Positions 33,109 through 42,806 of a stretch of 64,000 nt of DNA are shown here, one piece after another. Origin of the DNA: Aegilops tauschii subsp. strangulata (lineage: Eukaryota; Streptophyta; Magnoliopsida; Poales; Poaceae); assembly GCF_002575655.3 (NCBI RefSeq), contig NC_053037.3:446555793-446619792 (forward strand), given 5' to 3'. The position numbers and the translations under genes were made by a program. Each line of letters starts with the position of its first letter. The first letter of the stretch is position 1. The notes below the pieces were generated by a model. That model had not been told where the DNA came from and searched no databases. It was given only the letters and a program-made list of their open reading frames with translations.

Positions 33109-34689
33109 CTAATCCCAGTGCTGGCCCTCTATCCTCTGGATTCCGCCTATACGGCTGGTGACGGGCTTGATACGCTCCTTGAGCGGCGCGAGGTCCACAC
33201 CCTCCGGCAAGCTGTCCAGCGCGGCGTCGAAGTCAAGGTCGGGGTTCCAGTACGCCATCTTGGTGAGGACCTTGGTCATGGCACCCTGGCAAAGCCTCCG
33301 CGCCTCATCGGCCAGCGAGGCCGCCCGGTCGGAGTGGAACTGCTCCAGGGCCCCGAGGACACCCTCGAAGAAGACGGTCAGCTTGGCGTTGGGGCTAACG
33401 TTGCGCTCCGGGGGTATACCTCACGTTTGGCATCCCCATGGTAGCCAGCTGCGTGGTGATCCTGCCGGCGACATCTTCAAGGCGCCCGATCCAGCGATTT
33501 TCACCCTCCACGAAGTCCTTGTGGTTGGCGGTCTCGTTCTTTTGCAGCTGCTTCTCGGTCTCGAGGTCCTTGGCCAGGACCTCCTCCCAGGCCTTGCCCT
33601 CCGACAGCATCCCCTTGAGACCCTCCAGCTTTAGCTTGAGGTCTTTGATGGTGTTGTTGGCCTCGGAGAGCTGCCCGGCCCTGCTGACGGCCGCGCCCCG
33701 CGCCTCCGTTAGGGCGCCGTTGAGCATGTCCTTCTCCCTGGACAGCTTCAGGGCCTGGCCCTTCAGCTTGTCCCGCTCCACCTCTAGCTCCTTCACCCTG
33801 CCAACGTGAACCAGAGCCTGGGCATCGAGTGCCTCTTTGTGCCTCTGCTCCAGCTCCCGGGTCCGCTGCGCGACGAGCTTCTCCACCTCCTCATCCTTGC
33901 CGCGGAGCATTGTGGCAAGCTTCTCCTCACGCGCGGTAAGGTCCTCCTCCTGTGAGTTCAGCGCAGCCTGGTGCTGGGTTCGAGCGGCCTCGGCTACGGC
34001 GGCCAAGTTCTCCGCCGTTTCCTAGGCCTTCTCGATGTCGGCCTGCTGCATGGTGAGCTCCACCTCGCGCTTGGCCAGCTCGCCCTGGGCGGCCTTCAGC
34101 TCCTCACAAGCTTGGCGGAACCAAGTTTGTGCCTCGGCGACGTGTCCCTTGAGATCCGCCTCCGCCTTGTCCACCGTTGCCGTCCTGGACTTGACCTTGT
34201 CCAGGCGGGCGCGATGGAGCGCCTGGAGCTTCCGAAAACTGGCGCCCATGGCCTGGAGAAGCCGCTCCTCCTGGGAACCGTCGCCACCGGTGCTCGGCTC
34301 GTCAATAACCTCGAGCCCGGAGGCGACAAGCACCTCCTCGTCGAACACCTCTCCCTCGATGGGCGCCCTGGAGCTCGACGTCCCTAGGAGGTGGACGAAA
34401 AGGTCGTCACCCACCTTCAGATACCTGCCAGAGCCGGAGGCAGCGGAGGAGGAAGGCTGGTCATCAACCACCTCCTCCTCGGCAGCGGACTTGCCGGCCT
34501 CCCCGGCAGGCCCCTTGCCGGCCTCCTCGGCAGTAGCCTTGCCGGGCTCCCCGGCAGGCCCCTTGGCGGCGTCCTCCACAGCGCCCTTGGCGGCCTCATC
34601 GGCAGCGATCTTCTCGGCCTCCGCCTCGGCGGCCTTGGCGACATCCTCGATAACGGTGTCTATGTCCTCCTGGCCCACCGAGGGAGGAT

Positions 34690-34775
34690 CTGGATATCGA
34701 GAAGGGGGTAAAGTGAAGCCAAGACCAAGATCCAAGAAGAAGAAAAAGGACAGGGACAGAAGGCCAGAGACGTAC
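34690..34775 (-). other. Intron 3 of E2 antisense gene
   Basis: 86 nt. On the minus strand it begins 'gtacgtctctgg' and ends 'cgatatccag'. It splits a codon after its first base, and the exon on each side is open only in the joining frame. Confidence 0.6.
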
Positions 34776-34967
34776 CCGTGCCGGGCTGGGAAGAAGTAGC
34801 CCCTCCATCACCAACATCTAGCGCCGAGGTGGAGCCTCCAGCACCCAAGTTCGCCTCCCCCTCCTCCGTGTGCATGGGCTCGGTGCTTGGCGCCCTTGCC
34901 GGGGACGCCCCTCGGGGCGGCGTGTTGGGGGTGGCCCTCAGTGGCTCCTCCTGCTGTTGTCCTCCTC

Positions 34968-35044
34968 CTGCGATCTCGGCAAGGTCAGCACCAATGGATC
35001 ACGCCCACCAGCGCACATCGACAAGGAGCGAGCAGCGAACTTAC
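34968..35044 (-). other. Intron 2 of E2 antisense gene
   Basis: 77 nt. It begins 'gtaagttcgctg' and ends 'gagatcgcag'; phase 1. The 64-codon exon between introns 2 and 3 is open in the predicted frame from end to end. Confidence 0.6.
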
Positions 35045-35178
35045 GCTGGGGGCTGCTCCGGGGGCTGTTGTCCGGGCTGCTCACCACCACCAGTAGCACC
35101 CTCGAGGTGCCCGTCGGGGGCTGGCCGCCCGCCGAGGACCTGGCCCTCTTCACCCTCTGGGCCAGCATCTCCACGTCC

Positions 35179-35263
35179 CTGCAAAAATGAAAACAATCCA
35201 AGTTGAGCATCACAGTTCGAGGAGACGGAGATGACAAGAAAGGGGAAGGAACAAGAAGCTTAC
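35179..35263 (-). other. Intron 1 of E2 antisense gene
   Basis: 85 nt. It begins 'gtaagcttcttg' and ends 'catttttgcag'; phase 2, splitting a Glu codon at the end of an acidic run. Position and phase correspond to the intron at 10268-10329 in the E3 antisense gene. Confidence 0.65.
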
Positions 35264-35308
35264 TCCTCCTCCTCCACCTCCTCCTCTGCTGCCTTCCTCT
35301 TCCTCCTT

Positions 35309-36021
35309 TGATGGGACCCGACTAGATGATGAGTCGTTTATTGGCCCAATCTTTCACGGTACTCAACGAAATAGCAAGAACGTCGACAAACGATCGTCGC
35401 AATAGCAGCGTGGGTCGAAATAGTAGAGTGGCTCTTCGGATCAAGCAAAAACGCAAGAAGACCAAAGAACAAAAACTTGAGCAAGAATATGACCGGATCA
35501 AATCCTACACATATAGCAGCTCCAAAATCCCTCAAGGATCAGCAAACAAGACATATATTTGACGCATCCAACCTGATGCTTTTCTCCACCCACCTCCAAA
35601 AAGTTCCGTCCCGTACAAGGCCGAGGCCTGCCTGTTTTATAGGCAAAACTAAACCTGAACCAACCGACCTAACAAACAAGCTAAAAAGATACAGACTCTT
35701 ATCTCTTTCCTATTCTAACTAATCATGATTTAACTAATTAAGTATCCGGCAAGCTGATCACAAAAATCCAAAACAGATAGCACTCAAGGAACGTACGTAT
35801 GTTAAAGCTAAGTCAACATGGTTTGGACTCCTCCACGTTGTCTTGGGGCTTCGGCCTTCACGTCCTGGTACTCCTCGCACAGACGACCAATACAAAAGAA
35901 ATTGCATGGTGTTCTAAAGGTTGGTTTGATCTTTTGCTTCTCTGGTTGTGTCGACGGCACCTCAATACAAAAACCTCCAATCTGCAGTGTACATGGAATA
36001 GCGTGGTTTATGGTCACATCA
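35309..36021 (-). repeat. E4 3' LTR
   Basis: 713 bp. The E4 gag-protease frame reads through the purine tract into this LTR and stops at 35808, so the last 71 codons of the open frame are LTR sequence. Confidence 0.9.
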
Positions 36022-37856
36022 TCCCCTCCCCCTTCAAAAGAAACCGTCATCGGTTTCGAGGCAGTCTTTGCAACCTTCTTCTTCAATGTGACATGTCCAT
36101 CCACCTTGATTGCATTCTCGAACATCGGTCGTAGCACGTGTCGCTTCCCAGAATCCCAAAATGAATATGTATTCGTCCGACCTTCATGTGTAGCATTGTG
36201 ATCATATTGCCATGGTCTCCCCAATAACAAGTGACATGCATCCATAGGTATGACATCACATATCACGATATCAGTATAATCACCAATAGAAAATTTGGCG
36301 CGCACCTTATGAGTAACCTTTAACTTCCCTGTATGATACATCCACTCGACACGATGGGGTTGCGGGTGCTTCCATAGAGGCAACCCCAAAGCATCAACCA
36401 ACCCTTTGCTGACTGCATTGGTGTAGCTTCCACCATCTATTTTCAACTTGCAATTGGTGTTGTTGATCTTACACTCAGACTGAAAAATATTCCATCGCTG
36501 CCCCTTATCCTCAACACGGTCTTCTTGCACTCGTTGCACCATTAATGATGGGTATGCTTCTGCGGCTTCAAAACTCGCAGTAACTTTTTCATCATCTTCA
36601 GATTTCTCACTAGATGTGTCAGCATTTTTCTCTCCATCACTCGCAGACCTGTATCCTTCTTCTGTGAGGAGAACCCTCCTCTCATTAGGACACTCAAACT
36701 TCTTATGCCCCCTGCCACCACACCTGAAGCACACAATATCACTGGTACGGGCGTTAGAAGCACGAGACAATTCAACCTTGGGTTGAGATACTTCCTTGGT
36801 AGCCGACTTAGAATCTGACTTGAAACCGCTATTACCTCCACCCTCTCTCTGAAAATTACGCCGCACCGAGTTTGATAAATTATCATGATCGACACGACGC
36901 TTGACTTGCTGCTCCGCTCGAATGGCATGGTGTAATAATCCCTGTAATCCATTATATTCTACCATATCGACACGGTCTCGTACCTCTGATTTCAGACCAT
37001 GCATGAACCGTGCCATTGTAGCTTCTTCAGGCTCCTCTACCCCTGTACGAATCAGTAATATTTCCATCTCCTTATAATACTCCTCAACACTAGAGTTACC
37101 TTGTCGAAGCTGCTGCAAGCGTGTGTACAAGGTCCTAGTGAAGTGCTCCGGAACAAAGCGTCTCTTCATGATACTCTTCATCTGATTCCAAGACTCCGGA
37201 CGTCCCCCCGCGCGACATAGTTGGTTCCACCATATTAAAGCATAGCCCGTGAACTCAATAGATGCAGCACGAACCTTTTTCGCCTCGGTGTACCGTTGTC
37301 CATCAAAAATCTGATCCACGCGCATCTCCCACTCCAAATAATCATCCGGGTTGTCTTTGCCATTAAACGACGGTATGGAAATTTTTATTCTTCCAATACC
37401 ATCATCTTCGTAGGCGCGTCGCGGACGTTCATGTCCTCCCCCATGGTGTAGGCCACCTCCATGATGGTTATAAGCATGCCGCACAGGCTCATAATAGCTA
37501 CCGCCCCCCTCAGACTGATGGTCTTGATGCTCACCATTGTTGCGAACTTGTTCGCCTACCCGCTGTCCAGATAATTGCCGATGACAACGCGGTGCAGCAG
37601 ACCCATCACTAGGTGGTGAACGTGGTCTCAATCGATGAACGGCCTCAGTCAAATCAGCAATCTTTTTTCCTAGACTTTCCTCAACCTTGTCGATGCGCCT
37701 CCCCACTAGATTCAACACATAGTCACGAGTTGCCTCCAATCCTAGCACGATAGCCGGCGCAACACTCGGATCATAGGTGGGCAAGGGCAGCTCGTCTTCC
37801 GCATCTCCTTCATGTGCACCATGCACACTTGAATTTGATTTCTGTGAATTCACCAT
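35808..37856 (-). CDS. E4 gag-protease, 682 aa, intact frame
   Basis: ATG 37856. The N-terminal 150 residues are His/Gly-rich and charged. The gag core lies at about 165-320 ('IPSFNGKDNPDDYLEWEMRV', 'MKRRFVPEHFTRTLYTRLQQL', 'VEEYYKEMEILLIRTGVEEP'). A CCHC zinc knuckle 'CFRCGGRGHKKFEC' is near residue 374. A retroviral-type protease follows, with active site 'LKIDGGSYTN' near 470 and 'LLLGRPWQYD' downstream. These are chromovirus-like Ty3/Gypsy features. After protease the frame runs through the purine tract into the 3' LTR, adding a tail with no pol. The absence of stops over 2 kb, in an area where neighbours are broken, suggests a recent or selected copy. Gag would form particles; RT and integrase must come from elsewhere. 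Confidence 0.8.
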   Translation of the reverse strand: MVNSQKSNSSVHGAHEGDAEDELPLPTYDPSVAPAIVLGLEATRDYVLNLVGRRIDKVEESLGKKIADLTEAVHRLRPRSPPSDGSAAPRCHRQLSGQRVGEQVRNNGEHQDHQSEGGGSYYEPVRHAYNHHGGGLHHGGGHERPRRAYEDDGIGRIKISIPSFNGKDNPDDYLEWEMRVDQIFDGQRYTEAKKVRAASIEFTGYALIWWNQLCRAGGRPESWNQMKSIMKRRFVPEHFTRTLYTRLQQLRQGNSSVEEYYKEMEILLIRTGVEEPEEATMARFMHGLKSEVRDRVDMVEYNGLQGLLHHAIRAEQQVKRRVDHDNLSNSVRRNFQREGGGNSGFKSDSKSATKEVSQPKVELSRASNARTSDIVCFRCGGRGHKKFECPNERRVLLTEEGYRSASDGEKNADTSSEKSEDDEKVTASFEAAEAYPSLMVQRVQEDRVEDKGQRWNIFQSECKINNTNCKLKIDGGSYTNAVSKGLVDALGLPLWKHPQPHRVEWMYHTGKLKVTHKVRAKFSIGDYTDIVICDVIPMDACHLLLGRPWQYDHNATHEGRTNTYSFWDSGKRHVLRPMFENAIKVDGHVTLKKKVAKTASKPMTVSFEGGGDDVTINHAIPCTLQIGGFCIEVPSTQPEKQKIKPTFRTPCNFFCIGRLCEEYQDVKAEAPRQRGGVQTMLT
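36022..36036 (-). other. E4 polypurine tract
   Basis: Plus-strand 'tcccctcccccttca' next to the 3' LTR; on the minus strand this is a tract of G and A ending at the LTR. It lies inside the gag-protease frame. Confidence 0.65.
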
Positions 37857-37913
37857 TGTAGCAACTCAAGTAGATCAACTCAAAAACCAGCGAAAAAATC
37901 CGTACCGTGATCA

Positions 37914-37933
37914 ACCTTGCTCTGAATACCACC
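37914..37933 (-). other. E4 primer-binding site
   Basis: On the minus strand 'ggtggtattcagagcaaggt' follows the 5' LTR. It resembles the TGGTATCAGAGC initiator-methionine tRNA site with one inserted base. Confidence 0.6.
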
Positions 37934-38647
37934 TGATGGGACCCGACTAGATGACGAGTCGTTTATTGGCCCAATCTTTCACGGTACTCAACAAAATAGC
38001 AAGAATGTCGACAAACGATCGTCGCAACAGCAGCGTGGGTCGAAATAGTAGAGTGGCTCTTCGGATCAAGCAAAAACGCAAGAAGACCAAAGAACAAAAA
38101 CTTGAGCAAGAATCTGATCGGATCAAATCCTACACATATAGCAGCTCCAAAATCCCTCAAGGATCAGCAAACACGACATATATTTGACGCATCCAACCTG
38201 ATGCTTTTCTCCACCCACCTCCAAAAAGTTCCGTCCCGTACAAGGCCGAGGCCTGCCTGTTTTATAGGCAAAACTAAACCTGAACCAACCGACCTAACAA
38301 ACAAGCTAAAAAGATATGGACTCTTATCTCTTTCCTATTCTAACTAATCATGATTTAACTAATTAAGTATCCGGCAAGCCGATCACAAAAATCCAAAATA
38401 GACTAACACTCAAGGAACGTACGTATGTTAAAGCTAAGTCAACATGGTTTGGACTCCTCCACGTTGCCTTGGGGCTTCGGCCTTCACGTCCTGGTACTCC
38501 TCGCACAGACGACCAATACAAAAGAAATTTCATGGTGTTCTAAAGGTTGGTTTGATCTTTTGCTTCTCTGGTTGTGTCGACGGCACCTCAATACAAAAAC
38601 CTCCAATCTGTAGTGTACATGGAATAGCGCGGTTTATGGTCACATCA
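37934..38647 (-). repeat. E4 5' LTR
   Basis: 714 bp, same termini as the 3' copy. The right end abuts the TCCTT duplication and the E2 antisense gene. Confidence 0.9.
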
Positions 38648-40690
38648 TCCTTGGGCTGAGGGACCCGAAGTCAAAAACGACCTCCGCATCAACGTCTGCT
38701 GGAGGGGGGAAGAAGGTGGAGTCTGAGCGCGCTTAGACGAAGAAGAGGCAGATGCTTTCTTCTTCGCCACCGCGGCCTTCACCAATTTCTTCGCCGCTGC
38801 GGCCCTTGTTTGGCCCGCAGACGTCTCCTGGGCTTGCCGCGGCTGTACGGCCCTGCCGGGCCGGACCGGCTCGCCAGAGGTGGCACGCCGCAGGACTCGC
38901 CCCCTTCCCGTGGCCGGAGGGTCGATGGCCTTGACCACCTCCTCCTCCGACTCGTCAGGCACGTCCTCAATGAGAGGGGCCTCGGTGCCGGTGCTCCTGA
39001 CCTCCCCAGCATATTCCGCCAACTGGGCGAGCTCCTTCTCCTCCGCGGCTACTGCGGCCTCGTTCTCCAAGCCACCAGCGCTGCCAGCCAGCCTGGCGAG
39101 CTCTACCTCCCCTGCCCTGGCGGCGATGTAATCCAGCTCGGCCTGAGTGGTGTCCTGGACGAGCAGTGGCTCGTTGCGGACATACACCTCCGCCAAGTTG
39201 TCGAAGAATGCCTGCACCTGCTCCTCCGGCGGCTCGGCCCAATTTGGGACGGGGCCGTGCATGTTGAAGTCCAGCATCATGGCGATGATGTCGGTCTGAC
39301 GCAAGTTGTTGCTTAGCGGGACCACCCCTGCCGGCAACCTAAACAAGGGCCCCTTGGCGACCTTGTGGGCCTTCGCATCGGCCTTCGCAACCTTGCCAGA
39401 CTCTTGGCCCTGCCTTCGTGGTTCAGGTCGAGCTGAAAGATCTGCTGGTAGAAGTGGGCGTGCCCCATCACCGTGAAGTTGTGGTTGAGGCCAAGGCGAA
39501 GCCTCATGATGTCAGCCGCGTTCTGGAAGAGCCAGGCCGGCCTCCCCTTGTTGTGTAGAGGAGCAATTCGGTGGCGAAGGAAATCCGCCCCAATCATCTC
39601 CAGAGTAAGCCCGGCAAGGGTGAGGCGGAGGATCCTGGAGGTGGCGATCTTGAGCTTGTCATCCTGGGCATCGACATCGCCCCAGTCATTCCTACGAACC
39701 GGCGGCGCCAGGCGGACCTAACAGAACTCCTGTGGATCGTCCTCCTCGATCCAGCACCACCGGCCCCGCCATTCTTCCCACCTCTCCTTCTGGGCGCCCT
39801 CTGGGTACGTCCCTTTGGACCTTGGGATCCAGGTGACGCAACCAGAGATGGCGCCTCCCTTCTGGATGCGAGGGTAAAAGTAATGGCGGAAGAGCGCCGT
39901 GTTGGGGACGACTCCGGTAAAACCCTCACAGAGATGGGCAAAAAGAGCCATACATGCCACATCATTTGGAGTGAAGTCCAGGAGGTGGAAGCCAAATGTG
40001 TGCATGATATCGTTGAAGAAATCAGAGAAGGGGGGCAAAGGCCGCAAGAAAAGTAGTCGACGAAGAACGTGTATCGATTCAGGGCGATCTCGGCGCAGTT
40101 GGCGGGGATGACGCGCGTGGCTGGATGCCCCGTCTTCTCCCCCCCGTCTTGCACCCCCATAGGGGCTTGAAGCAGTCCTTGAGCTCGAACATGTCGACCA
40201 TCGAGGGAAAGTAGGCGAGCTACATCCGCCGCGCTGCCAACTCACTCTCCGGCGTCCTTGGCCACCCCTTTGCCCTTGCTGGTTTTGGCGGCCATGGCGG
40301 CTACGAGAGGCGAGGAGCGAAGGACGGCGAAGATGCAGCAGCGGCGAGCGAGGGAGAGAGCTCGAGAAGGAGGAAGAAGGGGGCGACGGCTCCGAGATTG
40401 AAGAAGATGCAGGGGGTAAAGTGAGCAGCGCGCCCACGGTTATTCCTTTTTTACGGGGAAGGCGCGGGCCGCCTCCTTTCCCATTAACTGCGATGTGACG
40501 CATGCGTGCGGAAACCGCCCCACACATGACCCCCACGTCACGCACGACCCTCCACGCTGGGCGCAGGTCGTGGGGAGAGCGGCGAACAAAAAATTACTGC
40601 GGTAAAATCCCGCCCCGACTGCCCGCGCACCGTTTTGGGCCTGGCCCAACAACGTGTCGCGCTTATGTGTGGCCCAGGCCCGGGGGCTCC

Positions 40691-41878
40691 TGTCGGTGTA
40701 CAAAAGTAGGGGTACTCCTTTTTACCCATTTACTTGTGCACGGACAGTTGGAGCCGTGCCCACGGCCACACTAAGCAGGGCAGGGGAGGGAAGCCGGAGA
40801 GAAGCCAAAGGCACAAGGCGATCAGAGGCAACGCCAAGACCAGAAACACAAAGAGCAAAGGGGGCAAGGTGGACTCCCCCGGCAGGACCCTTGCCGGGGC
40901 GGCCTCCGCGGCCCCGGCAAGAGCCTTGCCGGGGCGACTTGCCCAACACCAACAGAGCGAGCCACCCTTGAGCCCACGGGTTCCGACCCAACCAACTACG
41001 TTGGACCCCAGAGCTCGGGAGGCGCCTCTGAGGTGGCATGCAGATCTTTGTCAAGATCATAAACACACAAGATCAGATGAGGACCAGAAGACGGCGACCC
41101 TCGGCAGGATCCCAACTGAGGGATTCCACAAAGACTACCAGCAAGCGCCTTGCCAGGGACGACTGCAACGCCACGGCAAGGCCTTTGCCGGCCCCCCCGG
41201 CAAGACCCTTGCCGAGGGCGTCAGGGGGGCCACAGCCAGGCCCACACCAACCAAGACCCCGCCGCCATTCGCATGCAGCTGCCAGCCCAACCAGCTGGGC
41301 AGGCACCTGCGTGGCAACACGCAGCTTCCAGGCCAACTCAGCAAGCACCTGCGTGGTGGCATGCAGATCTTCGTGAAGGCCCTTCCACCGCGCCAGCTCA
41401 GATGCCTGCCTGCCTACATGGCGCTGCATGCATCGCTGGCCTGGGCGCATGTCGAAGCGAGGCGGAGCGGCGACGGACGGGATGGGCCTCGTTCCCGTTC
41501 CCGATAAAGCTAATGGACACCTAAGTATCGCATTTAATGCACTTTGTCCCGTAATGTCGTGCGATAGGCTCGCACACTGTAGGCCTTTCCACCTCCTGTG
41601 TGCCATTGTGGCAACCCCTTTTTCCTACAAAAGGAGGCCCGAGGCGTCCAGGAGAGTTATTCGGCTCTTTGGAACTACGCAGCCATCGTAGCTAGTTCGA
41701 AATCTCAAGAACACTGAATGCATTCACCAAAGAAGGACTAGGGTATTACGCATCCTCGCGGCCCAAACCTGGGTAAACGATCTTTGTGCTGGCTCCTAGA
41801 CCTGCTCTTCTCACAACCCCGCGCCCGCCGACCATAGAAGGGATTCCAGTGATCCCATAGGTGTCATTCCCACCGACA
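40691..41878 (+). repeat. E2 3' LTR
   Basis: 1188 bp from 'tgtcggtgtacaaaagtag' to 'cattcccaccgaca', about 50 bp longer than the 5' copy without E5. The extra length includes an additional CCGGCA...TTGCCGG palindrome at about 40878-40915 and a short insertion near 40765. The TATA position is mutated to 'tacaaaag'. The preceding 'gcccgggggctcc' is the purine tract. Confidence 0.9.
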
Positions 41879-41930
41879 GAGTCTCCTGATGGAAGAGAGG
41901 CTTCGGCGCACCCCTACCTGGCGCGCCAAA
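41879..41930 (-). other. E3 primer-binding site and leader
   Basis: E3's own DNA between its 5' LTR and the E2 insertion. On the minus strand it starts 'tttggcgcgccaggtagg' and continues as leader to the GAGTC duplication, then resumes at 22533. This continuity on both sides of E2 supports the nested order. Confidence 0.75.
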
Positions 41931-42806
41931 TGTCGGATTTTGGGTTCCGGCAAAACCCTTAAGGTTCGAACACTGGGGTGCGCATGAAGATCTCTCCCTC
42001 CCCTAGCTCACACACTCGCCACGATCTCAAAGCTCAGCGCGTCGAACTCGAAGAACAGGGGACACAAGGGTTTATACTGGTTCGGGCCACCGATGTGGTG
42101 TAATACCCTACTCCAGTGCGGTGTGGTGGATTGCCTTGTAGGCTGGGGATGAACAGGTACAAGAGAAGAACAGCCTCCTGAGGAGAGGTGTTCTTGAGCT
42201 AAGTGAGCTTGTGTGGTTGAGGGTGATCCGAATGATCCGTCCCTTGCTAAGGTGGTGGCTAGTCCTATATATAGTGGCCCGGGTCCTCTCCCCAAATATT
42301 AGGCGGGAAGGGATCCCACAATGGCCAATGCTAGTACAAGCTATCCTGAAAAAGGTGGTCTTCGCCTGCCAAAGGCTCTGGTGGTGACGCCGTTGTGGGG
42401 TCCGTGGTGACCTCCATCCTGCCGTCCTGCTGGTCTTGGTCTCGTTGCACCGATATGGAAACCTTTGCCTGACGCCTCGGGACTCCTCGCCCGCGCTTGC
42501 CCCTTTAGCACCAAAGAGGCAACGGGTAATCTGCGCCCGCTGGCGCCCGCCTGGCCTTGGTCGTCACAGCTCACGTCACGGGAACCTCACGAGGTGCCCC
42601 TCGCCTTGATCTCTCCGCTCCTCACGAGCCAGCCTAGTGAGGCCGCCCCTGAGGAGGTCTTGTCTCGTCCGCCTCGTGAGGCTTGGCCCCTCGCGAGGGT
42701 CTTGAGTGCTTGCTGGTGAAGATGGGTCGTACCAGGCCGCTGCTTGAGCCACGCCGTGGGCCGCAGGCAGGCAAGTCTTGGGACCCCCGTTCCTAGAATG
42801 CCAACA
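41931..42806 (-). repeat. E3 5' LTR
   Basis: 876 bp. On the plus strand it runs from 'tgtcggattttgggttc' to 'agaatgccaaca'; the outer terminus has decayed from CCGACA to CCAACA. It is followed by the AATGG duplication. Confidence 0.9.

Larger units (their letters stand above)
35309..38647 (-). mobile_element. E4: small non-autonomous Gypsy element encoding only gag-protease
   Basis: LTRs of 713 and 714 bp (35309-36021 and 37934-38647), 'tgatgggaccc...gtcacatca', with perfect TCCTT duplications (35304-35308 and 38648-38652). The PBS on the minus strand, next to 37934, resembles the initiator-Met type. The 1.9-kb internal region holds one uninterrupted gag-protease frame and then immediately the purine tract; RT, RNase H and integrase are absent. 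The layout matches the TR-GAG class of non-autonomous elements. I count about 18 LTR differences (roughly 2.5%). It inserted in the accessory gene of E2. Confidence 0.9.
33109..40295 (-). pseudogene. E2 antisense accessory gene, multi-intron, coiled coil; split by E4
   Basis: Runs opposite to E2 from ATG 40295 ('MAAKTSKGKGVAKDAGE') to TAG 33109-33111. The N-terminal half has 'FFNDIMHTFGFHLLDF' and 'FAHLCEGFTGVVPNTALFRH' near 40025-39870, the same family as the E3 antisense gene (PF04195-like), then 'IGADFLRHRIAPL'. E4 interrupts it at 35309-38647. Three GT-AG introns follow: 35179-35263, 34968-35044 and 34690-34775, and each join keeps one reading frame. The C-terminal half (34689-33430) is a long coiled coil with repeated 'AAEEAGKGPAGE'-like units at its start. 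Damage: frame changes in the N-terminal exon and near 38710, TAG 34022-34024, and a frameshift near 33425. Confidence 0.7.
22534..41878 (+). mobile_element. E2: non-autonomous Tat-like Gypsy element with antisense intron-containing gene
   Basis: Flanked by a perfect GAGTC duplication (22529-22533 and 41879-41883). The 5' LTR is split by E5 (22534-22894 plus 31663-32439); the 3' LTR is 40691-41878. It has a PBS at 32442 and a purine tract before 40691. The internal region has almost no sense coding: only a ten-codon start 'MASKEEDDQA' after the PBS. Instead a gene on the opposite strand fills 33109-40295 and is itself interrupted by E4. No PR, RT, RNase H or integrase is seen. It inserted into the gag region of E3. 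Confidence 0.9.
7686..42806 (-). mobile_element. E3: non-autonomous Tat-like Gypsy LTR element, outermost of the nest
   Basis: LTRs at 7686-8536 and 41931-42806 share start and end sequences and are flanked by the perfect 5-bp duplication AATGG (7681-7685 and 42807-42811). A primer-binding site next to the right LTR on the minus strand sets the orientation. The element's own DNA is only 7686-13001, 21482-22533 and 41879-42806 (about 7.3 kb); E1 and the E2 group account for the rest. Own content, in minus order: LTR, PBS, broken gag, a post-integrase-like tract, an antisense accessory gene, LTR. No PR, RT, RNase H or integrase remains. Its LTRs closely resemble those of E1, so E1-like copies are the natural trans-acting partner. 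Confidence 0.9.

Noticed and set aside
33118..34799. Plus-strand frames of up to 254 codons in E2
   Set aside because: They are shadows of the minus-strand coiled-coil exon: repetitive Ser/Ala-rich products with no domains.
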